31,495 nucleotides of DNA. Origin: Pleurocapsa sp. MO_226.B13. Its GTDB lineage: Bacteria > Cyanobacteriota > Cyanobacteriia > Cyanobacteriales > Xenococcaceae. Where the stretch lies: assembly GCA_030064795.1 (NCBI GenBank), contig JASJEI010000049.1, positions 1-31,495 of the forward strand. Reading direction: 5' to 3'. Below the pieces are notes generated by a model that did not search any database, was not told the origin of the DNA, and worked only from the letters and a program-made list of their open reading frames with translations. Of the stretch, positions 8,686 to 16,350 are shown one piece after another. Every line of letters starts with the position of its first letter. Within the stretch, counting starts at the first letter, position 1. A program made the position numbers and the translations under genes.

Positions 8686-10071
8686 TCAAGAAACATCAGC
8701 AGTAAGCGTTGATTTGGGGACGAGTTCAAGACCGAGAGCCTCAGCTTTTTTCTGAAGTTTTTTGAGCATTAGGTTCTGATATTTTTGCTCGTAGTAGTCC
8801 ACACCAGGGTCACAATAAGATTCACCCGTTGTCCACAACCGATAGAATATGCGTGCTAGTTTATGAGCAGTAGCGGTCATCGCTTTTGGGGCACCAAAAC
8901 GAGAACGTAAACGCCGATAAAAAGCCCCCAAAGCCGAACGACTTTGTGTGAGAGAAAAAGCAGCCATGCGAAAGGCATTAGCGGCGCGATTGACCACCTT
9001 ACGAGTTTGAGAACTTTTAACCTTACCACCAGTAATTTTTTGACCAGGGCATAAACCAAGCCAAGAAGTGAAATGCTTGACTGAAGGAAAACGTTTTGGG
9101 TCAAGTCCGACTTCGGACAAAATAGTTTGTACAGTTAAAACATCCAGACCATCAATTCTAGTAAAGTCCACCCCGACAATACGATAAAGATATGAGTGCA
9201 AATCAAAATCGGGATGATTTGCCGTTGGTTTTTTTCGACGTTTTTTCCCCGTTGTCGGAGGTGGTTCTAAAGTTTTGGGCGTAAACGAGGCTAGACATTT
9301 TTCAATTTCAGCGTCAACCGCCGCAATCTCCGTTTGGAAAACCTCATACAAAGTAAATTCTTGCTTGAGGACGAACAAGTGCTCACTGCGATAGTCACCA
9401 GTTAGGGCTTTAGCAAGATCTGCTGTGCTGCTTTTGATGCGTGGGTTTTTGAGGGTTGCTAAAATTTGTGGGTTTTGTTCCCCAGCAATGATGGCTTGAA
9501 TAATCTTCATTCCAGTCAAACCAGTAATATCGCTAATGACTTTGTGTAGATGCAGATTCATCTGAATCAAGGCTTTTTGCATCCGTTGAACATGAGTACT
9601 TGCACTTTTGATTAGGCTATCTCTTTGACGGATATAGCTTCGCAGTACACAAACTTGGTCTTCGGGTCGGAATGAGCCAGATAGTAGTCCATAGCTGTGT
9701 AATTGTTGCAACCATTGACAGTCGAGGACATCTGTTTTACGTCCAGGCACGGTTTTGACGTGGTGTGCATTCACCAGTTTGACTTTCAGCCCTCTGGCTT
9801 CTAATATTTGAAACAATGGAATCCAGTAAACCCCAGTTGCTTCCATTGCTACGGTGTCTACTCCACATTCCATTAACCAATTTGCCATGGCAATTAAATC
9901 AGGGGTAAAACATCCAAATCGCTGCACATTTTGGTCGGCTCTATCTTTGGGAACACAAACCCAATGTTCTCTACTACCAAGGTCGATCCCTGCTGCATTC
10001 TGGTTAATTTGCTCCCAGGTCTCAGATACAGATACAGAATGATTATTCTCTGGGTTTGATGGCAATTTCAT
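8686..10071 (-). CDS. IS110-family transposase (DEDD recombinase)
   Basis: 461 aa. The N-terminal RuvC-like domain carries the family DEDD residues: Asp30 in AGIDLGSREHW, Glu77 in VAMEATGVYW, and Asp114/Asp117 in RKTDVLDCQW. The middle is a coiled-coil-like region. The C-terminal Transposase_20 domain contains GVDFTRIDGLDVLTVQTIL, FTSWLGLCPG and a Ser-rich segment (KVKSSQTRK) where the catalytic serine of the family lies. The length is usual and I see no frameshift, so the protein may be active. IS110 enzymes act with a bridge RNA made from the element's own non-coding end. The element has no terminal inverted repeats, so its exact borders cannot be read from one copy. Confidence 0.92.
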   Translation of the reverse strand: MKLPSNPENNHSVSVSETWEQINQNAAGIDLGSREHWVCVPKDRADQNVQRFGCFTPDLIAMANWLMECGVDTVAMEATGVYWIPLFQILEARGLKVKLVNAHHVKTVPGRKTDVLDCQWLQQLHSYGLLSGSFRPEDQVCVLRSYIRQRDSLIKSASTHVQRMQKALIQMNLHLHKVISDITGLTGMKIIQAIIAGEQNPQILATLKNPRIKSSTADLAKALTGDYRSEHLFVLKQEFTLYEVFQTEIAAVDAEIEKCLASFTPKTLEPPPTTGKKRRKKPTANHPDFDLHSYLYRIVGVDFTRIDGLDVLTVQTILSEVGLDPKRFPSVKHFTSWLGLCPGQKITGGKVKSSQTRKVVNRAANAFRMAAFSLTQSRSALGAFYRRLRSRFGAPKAMTATAHKLARIFYRLWTTGESYCDPGVDYYEQKYQNLMLKKLQKKAEALGLELVPKSTLTADVS

Positions 10072-10084
10072 TGCTGTAACACTG

Positions 10085-10260
10085 ATATAATTAGATATGA
10101 TTATGGAGATATGTCCCGACCTGGGGATGTATTGATCAGATAATCTTTCAAACGGGATAAGAAACTTGTTCCTTCACCAATGTCATCATCATAAAACCCC
10201 AGAACCATGCTCTTAGCCAGGCTAAATACACTATTGTTAGTTCGGTTTTAACTGTCAGGA
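10085..10260 (-). ncRNA. Possible IS110 bridge-RNA region
   Basis: The leader upstream of the transposase has no ORF but shows nested self-complementarity: TTAGCC-A-GGCTAA at 10213-10225, CTGGGG (10121-10126) with CCCCAG (10197-10202), and GTTC (10169) with GAAC (10202). In the IS110 group the bridge RNA that specifies donor and target is transcribed from this end. The identification rests on position and structure only. The guide loops cannot be assigned without the insertion-site sequence. Confidence 0.4.
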
Positions 10261-10378
10261 CACCTATAATATATCTGTTCGTCGGTTGTCTCAAAACTTT
10301 TTCTTTCATTCATTACGGGTAACTAGTGCCCGTGGGTTGCTCTTAGGAAACAAATTGTTTCTTTCAAACATAACGAAT

Positions 10379-10441
10379 CCTGTTCGTTGGACGCTCACGT
10401 ACATAAGAGCCACGAGTATGTCACTTGCGATGACGAACAGG
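10379..10441. repeat. 9-bp inverted repeat beside the small gene
   Basis: CCTGTTCGT at 10379-10387 and ACGAACAGG at 10433-10441 are perfect reverse complements, 45 bp apart. The second arm lies in the last codons of the 67-aa gene on the minus strand. It may be a terminator-like structure for that gene or part of a degraded repeat. A related tgttcgtcgg occurs near 10276. Confidence 0.4.
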
Positions 10442-10624
10442 GGAACGTTCAATTCCCCCTTGGCTATAACCAAGATCGTACATACTAGCAGCTAGAACAT
10501 CATCTTCTGGTGGTGACTTTGGTCTTCCCATCCAAGCATCTGATTTGCCTAAATTGAGCCAATCTTCATCCGTCATCCAAGAGGTGGAAGGGTTATTTGT
10601 TGTTGAACATAATGCAGTTTTCAT
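10421..10624 (-). CDS. Small conserved-looking hypothetical protein (67 aa)
   Basis: ATG at 10624 with a strong GAGGAG ribosome-binding site 7-8 bp upstream, which favours this start over an earlier in-frame one. The product is hydrophilic with a tryptophan-rich, acidic N-terminal half (SWMTDEDWLNLGKSDAW), a MGRPKSPPEDD turn, then AASMYDLGYSQG. There is no signal peptide or membrane segment. The last residues (PVRHRK) fall in an inverted repeat and are basic, unlike the rest, so the C-terminus may have been altered by nearby rearrangement. I do not recognise the family and no function is proposed. Confidence 0.6.
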   Translation of the reverse strand: MKTALCSTTNNPSTSWMTDEDWLNLGKSDAWMGRPKSPPEDDVLAASMYDLGYSQGGIERSPVRHRK

Positions 10625-10660
10625 AATTTTTCTCCTCAATTAAATGTCTTTCTTTTATCA

Positions 10661-10686
10661 TTCCTCATCCCTCATCCCTCATCCCT
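10661..10686. repeat. Short tandem heptamers (catccct)
   Basis: tcattcctcatccctcatcc and the following bases form three or four tandem copies of a ctcatcc heptamer between two genes. This is the short tandemly repeated repetitive (STRR) type common in cyanobacterial intergenic DNA. Confidence 0.7.
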
Positions 10687-10731
10687 GTAACTGTTTTAAG
10701 TCTCTCATCAATTTTTCGGCGTTGTTATTAC

Positions 10732-11907
10732 TTACCATCCGCTAAAGGTGCAATGTCTAACTTGCCGACCAACTATCAACAACCGTGCTACTCCTTCTGC
10801 TGCATTCGTTAACAGATTAGCTGTTTCAGCGATCGCCTCAGACAATTGACAGGGATGGGACAAAATACTGGTAAAATAATCGATTCCGTACTGCCAATTC
10901 GTTTCTGCACCTTGACCGATTGTTCCAGCTAAAGCAATCACTGGCAAGTTGTAACGTTTGGCTCGTCGAGCAACCTCAGCAGGAATTTTGCCTTTTGGGG
11001 TTTGGTAATCCAAACATCCTTCCGCCGTAATTACTAAATCTACTTTGGGCAACAAGCGATCGATTTCTAGGTACTGCATCACGATTTCATAGCGAGGATG
11101 TAATTTAGCATCAATTAGAGCTAGTAAACCCGTTCCTAAACCACCAGAAGCACCACTCCCAGGTAATTCTCTAACTTCAATGCCTAAATTATCTTTAATT
11201 ACCGAGGCATAATGTTCTAGAGCCAAAGCCATCTCTTCCACAGTTTCAGGGGATGCCCCTTTTTGCGGACCGAATACTCTGGCAACTCCGCGATCGCCAC
11301 ATAATACGTTATGCCAGTTACAAGCTACATCTATTTGTACCCAATCTAAACGCGGATCTCGCTCGGATACATCGATTTGCTTCAGTCTGATTAGTTCGCC
11401 TCCGCCAAAACCCAATTGATTGCCGTTTTCATCGAGTAATTTAACTCCCAAAGCTTGTGCCATACCAGCACCACCATCATTAGTCCCCGAATCACCACAA
11501 CCAACTAAGATCCGTTCTACTCCAGCGTCTAAAGCGGATTTAATTAATTCACCCACACCATAAGTAGTTGTTACCAGAGGATTACGTATTTCTGGGGGAA
11601 CATGGCGTAACCCTGCTGCTGCTGCCATTTCCAAGACGGCTGTTTTGTAGCGCGTGTCTCCGAGCAAACCGTAAAAGGCGTCAATTTTTTGTCCTACTGG
11701 TCCGATTACTTCTACAGAGTGCAAAGTTCCTCTCGTGGCTGCAACTAAAGCTTGGGTAAAACCTTCACCTCCATCTACCAAAGGAGCTTTGAGAGTTCGA
11801 GCATCGGGTATAACTCGATGAATACCTTTTGCAATACAATCAGCAACCTGTTTTGCATCAAGACTCTCTTTAAATCCAGAGGGGGCAATTAATATATTTA
11901 AGGTCAT
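10732..11907 (-). CDS. glxK: Glycerate kinase (glycerate 2-kinase, GlxK/GarK type)
   Basis: 391 aa, close to the family's usual 375-390. The N-terminus ILIAPSGFKESLDAKQVADCI, the glycine-rich stretches DGGEGFTQAL and GCGDSGTNDGGAGMAQALG, and SGASGGLGTGLLAL are hallmarks of the bacterial glycerate kinase I fold, which phosphorylates D-glycerate with ATP to 2-phosphoglycerate. In cyanobacteria such as Synechocystis this type returns photorespiratory glycerate to the Calvin cycle. ATG at 11907 with a purine-rich GGGAGGAG just upstream (minus strand). It stands alone. The last residues (VRHCTFSGW) are slightly longer than in E. coli homologues. Confidence 0.9.
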   Translation of the reverse strand: MTLNILIAPSGFKESLDAKQVADCIAKGIHRVIPDARTLKAPLVDGGEGFTQALVAATRGTLHSVEVIGPVGQKIDAFYGLLGDTRYKTAVLEMAAAAGLRHVPPEIRNPLVTTTYGVGELIKSALDAGVERILVGCGDSGTNDGGAGMAQALGVKLLDENGNQLGFGGGELIRLKQIDVSERDPRLDWVQIDVACNWHNVLCGDRGVARVFGPQKGASPETVEEMALALEHYASVIKDNLGIEVRELPGSGASGGLGTGLLALIDAKLHPRYEIVMQYLEIDRLLPKVDLVITAEGCLDYQTPKGKIPAEVARRAKRYNLPVIALAGTIGQGAETNWQYGIDYFTSILSHPCQLSEAIAETANLLTNAAEGVARLLIVGRQVRHCTFSGW

Positions 11908-12221
11908 TTCTCCTCCCGCGGTTTACTAACGCTTGGCGAGTTATTCAAAAGGCAACTTCAACGCATCCAGTAATGTACAAATTTAAACTTGAGACTTGAT
12001 TGATTAGATTGTTATTTCACTATTACCAGTAGCAACTTAATCTGCCTTTAATCTGTATTTAAATTTTTCTTGATGAATCTTTTGTTAGAGAAAAGTGAGA
12101 ATATTTTCATGTTGCTTTCAAACTACAAAAAATTATTTTTGTAGACTAAATCTACCTTACGAAAACTCACTTTTACATTGGGAGTGCAGTTTTTGCTCAT
12201 AAAAGATGTAAAGTCTACGCT
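11908..12221. other. Intergenic gap where further N-ATPase genes would be expected
   Basis: 314 bp between glycerate kinase and atpQ. In intact N-ATPase operons atpR and the other F0 and F1 genes follow atpQ at once. Here all frames of the minus strand are closed and AT-rich, and I see no hydrophobic atpR-like stretch. It contains the leader of the glycerate kinase gene. Confidence 0.5.
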
Positions 12222-12515
12222 TCAATCACTCTTACTCTCTTTACTTATCCAGTACCAAGCATTGAGACAACCCAAAGCCACGCCGACGACTAAAAGCATC
12301 AATGTCCAAGAATACTGACTTTGAACGTGGGTATCGATCCACACTCCCACCCCAATACCCAATAAAGAAGGAATAGCAACCGACCAGCCTACCATGCCAA
12401 ACATCCCCAAGCCAAACCAAATATTCTTCGCTTCTGTTTGGGCTTTAATTTTGCGATCGCTTTTGCTGGCTATTTGACGCTGAAAATTACGGGTTCTTGA
12501 CTTGCGTTTATCCAT
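12222..12515 (-). CDS. atpQ: AtpQ/AtpZ-type small ATPase-associated membrane protein
   Basis: 97 aa. A basic N-terminal region (about 1-30, KRKSRTRNFQRQ) is followed by two membrane segments, one near 33-58 containing the GLGMFGMVGWSVAIPSLLGIG type repeat, one near 70-92. The loop GVGVWID with its Asp is the signature of the AtpI/AtpZ family (F1F0-ATPase subunit 2, putative Ca2+/Mg2+ carrier) that assists c-ring assembly. It begins one base after the epsilon-subunit stop codon, with GGAG inside that gene as ribosome-binding site, so the two are translationally coupled, as in N-type (Na+-pumping) ATPase operons. Its usual downstream neighbours atpR, B, E, F, A and G are missing. Confidence 0.8.
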   Translation of the reverse strand: MDKRKSRTRNFQRQIASKSDRKIKAQTEAKNIWFGLGMFGMVGWSVAIPSLLGIGVGVWIDTHVQSQYSWTLMLLVVGVALGCLNAWYWISKESKSD

Positions 12516-12516
12516 A

Positions 12517-12894
12517 TCACAACTCCTGAAAACGACGCATCACGCTAATTTCAAATTGTGCTAAAGCCGAACGAGTTAGTTTTTCTTTTTCGTCTAAGAC
12601 TTGAAATTGTTCGATGACGGTTTGTTTGAGAGTTTCTAAATCTTTGCCTATAATTGCATTGCGAGTAGATACTAGAACCTCTTGACCGCATTTAACTAAA
12701 ATTCCTTCATCCACTGCCACAAATGTTTCTCCCTCGGTTTCTGTACTAAAACTGAGTATTCCTGGGACTAGTGCTGCGACAAAATCTACATGATGGGGTA
12801 ACAAACAAAAATGACCATTTTCGGCTTCGGCGATAACTTTGGTGACTTCGCGATCTATTAAAATGACTGTAGGAATCAAAACTTTCAATTTCAT
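12517..12894 (-). CDS. atpC: F-type (N-ATPase) epsilon subunit
   Basis: 125 aa. The N-terminal beta-sandwich of the epsilon/delta family is present (MKLKVLIPT, then EAENGHFCLLPHHVDFVAALVPGILSF, which corresponds to the usual G-x-x-G-x-x-P-x-H stretch), with a shorter helical C-terminus (LETLKQTVIEQFQVLDEKEK). The sequence differs from the photosynthetic-ATPase epsilon and, paired with AtpQ, fits N-ATPase. Normally atpD (beta) lies immediately upstream. Here the upstream 265 bp contains no beta-subunit tail and the next gene is divergent. This is therefore an orphan subunit, perhaps a relic or a regulator of an ATPase encoded elsewhere. Confidence 0.8.
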   Translation of the reverse strand: MKLKVLIPTVILIDREVTKVIAEAENGHFCLLPHHVDFVAALVPGILSFSTETEGETFVAVDEGILVKCGQEVLVSTRNAIIGKDLETLKQTVIEQFQVLDEKEKLTRSALAQFEISVMRRFQEL

Positions 12895-13159
12895 ATTTAA
12901 ACGCGATCTCAGATTGCTAAAACCGAACTAACATTTCTGATGCCTGTTAAAGATGGCATTTTTTCAGTTGAAAATATTATGGCAACAGTTTGTGAGTAGA
13001 ATGTGATGCTGCAAATCATGATTCGATCGCCAAGCTGGATGTAGAAATCTCTACCAAAAAATGTGCCATGCCGAAGCAACTAGATTAAGTTTTGTAATAT
13101 TATTTAATAAAGCTTGAAAAAATCTGCTTAAGCTAGCGATAGTTCTGGGAGTATACAGC

Positions 13160-13594
13160 GTGGATCGAGAAAAATTATTACCGACTCGGGGACAACTTGA
13201 GAGACAGTTATCTCAAACACTACAATCTTTATATCGTCAAGAATTTGGGCATTTACTCAGTAAAGTAACCTGTCATATTTTTGCCGATAAAGTGGCAGTT
13301 GTTGCGGAAGATACGGTTACTAATATAGAAAAAATCCTCCTCGACAACTCTAAGTTAGATCTCGCATACAGTATTAGAACGGCGATTAGTAAAGCATTTA
13401 CTAGTCAAGTACAGCAAGTAACTGCCGAGATCTTGGAGGTAGGAGTAATCGATATTATTGTTGATTCGACGATAGATAGTGGCTATTTGGGTATGATTAT
13501 CTTCCTCGATCGTTCTCCTCAAGTGCGCTTAGCCAAGAGAAAAAAACTATCAAAACAAAATTTATCTAATTCTGTAAGAGAAGAAGTGGTCTAG
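13160..13594 (+). CDS. MpsC/DUF2294-family protein 1
   Basis: 144 aa, GTG start. It matches the DUF2294 family (Pfam now names it MpsC after the staphylococcal membrane-potential-generating system): an N-terminal helix LPTRGQLERQLSQTLQSLYRQEFGH, a beta-strand KVTCHIFADKVAVVAEDTVTNIEK, then helices and a C-terminal strand DIIVDSTIDSGYLGMIIFLDRSPQVR. No membrane segment is seen. The biochemical role in cyanobacteria is unknown. A clear paralogue sits at 14695-15099 on the same strand, with a response regulator on the opposite strand between them. The promoter region is shared with divergent atpC. Confidence 0.72.
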   Translation: MDREKLLPTRGQLERQLSQTLQSLYRQEFGHLLSKVTCHIFADKVAVVAEDTVTNIEKILLDNSKLDLAYSIRTAISKAFTSQVQQVTAEILEVGVIDIIVDSTIDSGYLGMIIFLDRSPQVRLAKRKKLSKQNLSNSVREEVV

Positions 13595-13640
13595 TTTTGG
13601 AAGTATATTATTCAGTCTTACTCTGTTCAATCGGTTTCCG

Positions 13641-13660
13641 CGATCGTAAAGCTACGATCG
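13641..13660. terminator. Hairpin between convergent genes
   Basis: CGATCGTA (13641-13648), loop AAGC, TACGATCG (13653-13660): a perfect 8-bp stem between the ends of the MpsC-like gene (+) and the receiver gene (-). It could end both transcripts. There is no T-run, and the stem includes a HIP1-like core, so it may simply be HIP-derived. Confidence 0.5.
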
Positions 13661-13663
13661 TAA

Positions 13664-14122
13664 TTAATTCGACACTTTTAAATTGCTAACTTGCTGTTTT
13701 TCGACAGCAGCTATCTCCAGACAAGATGCGATCGCTCGATACAAACTTTCTAGTTGATAAGGTTTACAAATATAATCATCAAAACCAACCGCAAAAATTA
13801 AATCTTGCTCTTCTTCTCTGGCTAAACCAGTCACTGCAATTAGAGGTATGTGTCGAGTTCGATCGTGTCTTTTAAGTATGCTAGCGATTTGTAATCCACT
13901 AATATTAGGTAAAACAATATCTAATAAGATTAAATCGGGTTGTTTTTCTTTGGCTAAATTAATCGCTGTAATGGCATCAGTCGCAATCAAAGATGTCCAA
14001 CCAAACATAGCTAGAGAATACCTCAATAATAATTCGTTATCTTCATCATCTTCTAATACCAAAATTAAAGGAATTGCACGATTTTTTAAATCTGTCTTGA
14101 TAACAGATTCGTGATAGTCCAT
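13664..14122 (-). CDS. CheY-like stand-alone response regulator
   Basis: 152 aa, a single receiver domain at about 18-135 with all key residues: the acidic cluster Glu24-Asp25-Asp26, the phospho-acceptor Asp68 in DLILLDIVLP, Thr98 in IAVTGL and Lys120 in ICKPYQL. There is no output domain, so it probably acts by protein-protein contact after phosphorylation by an unlinked hybrid kinase. It is typical of the many PatA/CheY-like single-domain regulators in cyanobacteria. It lies between two MpsC-like genes, which may or may not be meaningful. ATG start. Confidence 0.88.
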   Translation of the reverse strand: MDYHESVIKTDLKNRAIPLILVLEDDEDNELLLRYSLAMFGWTSLIATDAITAINLAKEKQPDLILLDIVLPNISGLQIASILKRHDRTRHIPLIAVTGLAREEEQDLIFAVGFDDYICKPYQLESLYRAIASCLEIAAVEKQQVSNLKVSN

Positions 14123-14694
14123 TCTTGTACCCCATAATTAAGAACGGACGACGCTTTCCTAGTTATAAAATAGGTTTCTAGTTCTCACCTATTAGAAAAT
14201 GGGTCGTACTAATCTCATAATTTTTGGATGTTTCTGTTCGCCAATTAAGCCTGAAGAGAAAGCATCTCAAGTGATTAGAGATATTAATAATAGTTATTAT
14301 TTTTACTTAGTTTAAGAATCTTTTCCAGCTTGTTTGTCGATCTCTTTACTATTGTTTATATAAGTTTATAAATAATCGATTGAGTAAGTAAAAATGCTCA
14401 GCTATTTGAGAATATCTATCCAAAGATATAAAGCAATTGACATATTAAAAATATCTATCAAATTATAGTTTGGTTATCTTAATATTTTTTTTATATTTAT
14501 CTTAAGCAAGAGGTGATTCTTGGTTCTTGTTAGGAAAATTTATTACTTTCTTGTTTTCTGCTTTGGCTAAATACTCTCTTGAATAAATACTAATTTTCTG
14601 GTTAATAAAGGTGTTGTTACCAGTATTAGTTAAAGAAAAATCAACAGAGAATTAGCCAACAAAGATTACTACTTTATTTACTCATACTCATAAT
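14123..14694. other. Long AT-rich intergenic region
   Basis: 572 bp with stops in all frames and long A/T runs (for example near 14480). It must hold the promoters of the divergent receiver gene and the second MpsC-like gene. I see no convincing terminator, repeat or RNA gene in it. Confidence 0.45.
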
Positions 14695-15099
14695 ATGACT
14701 AATTTACTTCCAACCTGCAACCAGTTAGAAAAACAATTGTCTCAAAGTATCAGGACTTTATATAAAAAAGAAATAAATCATTCACCACAAAAAATCACTT
14801 GCAAGCTATTTTCCAGATACCTGGCGATCGTCAGTGATGAAGCATTAACACCTGTAGAAAAAAGCCTCTGGGGATCTGGCGAACAAAATTTAAGTGAGGA
14901 GATCCGTTTGGAAATAGATAGTATCATTAAGCCAAAATTAGTTCGGCTGATTGAAAATATTACTACAGTTAAAATAGAAGAAATCTTGAGTAACGCTCTG
15001 TTTGCTGCCAACAAATCCTGTATTTTGGTGATTTTCTCCGAACCACCACAGGTACGTGGTTATAAATCTAGACCTCAATCAAAATCAAACCAGAGCTGA
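14695..15099 (+). CDS. MpsC/DUF2294-family protein 2
   Basis: 134 aa, ATG start. It is a paralogue of the product at 13160: both open with LLPT..QLE.QLSQ, then LY..E, K.TC..F, and ..VEK. Identity is moderate, so the duplication is not recent. The end is basic and disordered (KSRPQSKSNQS). It is soluble by sequence. The function is not established beyond membership of the DUF2294/MpsC family. It converges with a DUF2382 gene, and the gap between them holds a strongly structured element. Confidence 0.7.
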   Translation: MTNLLPTCNQLEKQLSQSIRTLYKKEINHSPQKITCKLFSRYLAIVSDEALTPVEKSLWGSGEQNLSEEIRLEIDSIIKPKLVRLIENITTVKIEEILSNALFAANKSCILVIFSEPPQVRGYKSRPQSKSNQS

Positions 15100-15142
15100 A
15101 CTTTAGGGGCGATCGCAAATCAGATCGAGTTCATTAAAAAAT

Positions 15143-15220
15143 GAGGAAAGAGCCTGTAGTAAGGTTAACCCCAGCAAGACTCTTAGTCAAAATGGGGTGA
15201 GCCTTAGTGGGGCTTTCCTC
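15143..15220. ncRNA. Rod-like structured element between convergent genes
   Basis: 78 nt with four nested perfect helices: GAGGAAAG (15143-15150) with CTTTCCTC (15213-15220); AAGG (15161-15164) with CCTT (15202-15205); ACCCCA (15168-15173) with TGGGGT (15193-15198); and an apical hairpin GACT-ctt-AGTC (15178-15188). Small internal loops separate the helices. It may be a bidirectional terminator for the two converging genes or a small structured RNA. It has no flanking T-run on the plus strand and I recognise no known family. Confidence 0.5.
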
Positions 15221-15359
15221 AACCAGACTCCAGTTTGCAAGTTAGTCTCTAGCAAATAAAATGTGGTAAAGACTAATTTGCACCTATACAGAATTTAATT
15301 TAAATTTACTTTGCTTTACATTGAACTAAAGATAGAGATCGGTTTTACTGATTTGAAGC

Positions 15360-16175
15360 TTAATAGCGATCGCAAAGATTTTGGTGTTCTATTTGATGCT
15401 CGGATGAATTAGTCACTATTTCGAGACGCACCTTCGCCTTGTCTGCCGAGGAAAGTTGGGCGATAGCCTGTAATAGTTCTTGGGCTGTATTTAAATCGAG
15501 AAAACTGCTTTTAGTAATATGCAAGCTGTCGGCATCGTTTAACTCTTCATATTTAAAGCCGTTGACTTTTTCTTCGTTAATCACAACCTCGGTTAGCCGT
15601 TCGGGATTTTTGCCTATTCTTTCGACGATTAATTTTTCTCGTCTGACAGGTACTGTTACTACCCGCGTTTCGACTTGTTTGCGAACGACAACTTCTCCAA
15701 CTTTACGCTTACGACGAGCGACCTGCAATTTTTCTTCTAGCAGGGTGATATGTTCGATTTCCGAGGAAGAAGATTGCTGTTGATTATCATTATGTATAGA
15801 GTTAATTTGATAATCGCTGTCCGAACTAGATTCTGTCAAAGCAGCTTGCCAAGGAGCGGGTGCAGTTTGATAGATTGGTAAATTTTCTAGTTGTTGATGA
15901 GATAGATTGGTTAAGATTAGCTGATTATCGAGGTCTATCTGATAAATGTGAGTATGTTCCAGTATACGAAGACTCAATTTGCGAGCGTCGATTTGCGATC
16001 GCTCAACTAACAAGTTAATTTGATTATTGGCATCGTAATATATATCTTTAACTTTAGCTCTAGATATACCCTGGCGGTCAATTATGTCGTAGGAAATCAA
16101 CTTTTGACCGAGTTGAGCTAACTGAGATTTTAAACGCTCGTTGCCATCGACGGGATCGTCTTTACTAAGAGTCAT
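15360..16175 (-). CDS. DUF2382 (YsnF/AvaK-type) stress protein with PRC-like N-terminus
   Basis: 271 aa. The first 100 residues look like a PRC-barrel-type beta-barrel (LISYDIIDRQGISRAKVKDIYYDANNQ). After a low-complexity Ser/Gln linker (about 120-140) comes a DUF2382 block: LLEEKLQVARRKRKVGEVVVRKQVE then TRVVTVPVRREKLIVERIG, a repetitive amphipathic beta pattern of charged and valine residues. The C-terminal 50 residues (LNTAQELLQAIAQLSSADKAKVRLEIVTNSS) are an extra helical piece. The DUF2382 family includes Bacillus YsnF and Nostoc AvaK (akinete marker) and is linked to general stress. A second DUF2382 gene follows at 16745. ATG start. Confidence 0.8.
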   Translation of the reverse strand: MTLSKDDPVDGNERLKSQLAQLGQKLISYDIIDRQGISRAKVKDIYYDANNQINLLVERSQIDARKLSLRILEHTHIYQIDLDNQLILTNLSHQQLENLPIYQTAPAPWQAALTESSSDSDYQINSIHNDNQQQSSSSEIEHITLLEEKLQVARRKRKVGEVVVRKQVETRVVTVPVRREKLIVERIGKNPERLTEVVINEEKVNGFKYEELNDADSLHITKSSFLDLNTAQELLQAIAQLSSADKAKVRLEIVTNSSEHQIEHQNLCDRY

Positions 16176-16330
16176 TATTTAAATACCACTAATAAAAAAA
16201 AATTATACAACCATCTAAAGCGATGCAATTGCTATCTCTTGCTCAACAGCTATAGGCGATCGCACCTCAACTAGATTATTTTTGTAGTAATAATTGCTTA
16301 ACGTGAGGCAAGAAGTTCGGAATTAGTAGA

Positions 16331-16350
16331 GGACGTTTCATGAAACGTCC
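16331..16350. repeat. 20-bp perfect palindrome
   Basis: GGACGTTTCATGAAACGTCC is its own reverse complement. Motifs of this kind are dispersed in cyanobacterial intergenic DNA. It could form a tight hairpin or bind a dimeric regulator. It lies about 150 bp upstream of the minus-strand gene ending at 15360, on that gene's leader side. Confidence 0.75.

Larger units (their letters stand above)
8520..10270 (-). mobile_element. IS110-family insertion sequence (borders approximate)
   Basis: Intact transposase gene with about 150 bp downstream and 200 bp of non-coding leader. IS110 members insert without terminal inverted repeats or obvious target duplications, so both borders are guesses bounded by the guaB3 terminator hairpin on one side and the change in sequence character near 10260 on the other. 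It lies between guaB3 and an unrelated small gene, in intergenic DNA, and does not visibly interrupt a gene. Confidence 0.55.

Noticed and set aside
10286..10495. 69-aa plus-strand open frame beside the IS110 element
   Set aside because: It overlaps the better-supported 67-aa minus-strand gene, has no ribosome-binding site, and its sequence arises from the repeat-like DNA around 10300-10440.
12895..13159. Remnant of atpD upstream of the epsilon gene
   Set aside because: The minus-strand frames are closed and show none of the beta-subunit C-terminal motifs.
15143..15220. RNase P RNA, because of the gaggaaag start
   Set aside because: Only the first eight bases agree; the expected P4 and conserved CR regions are absent and the element is far too short.
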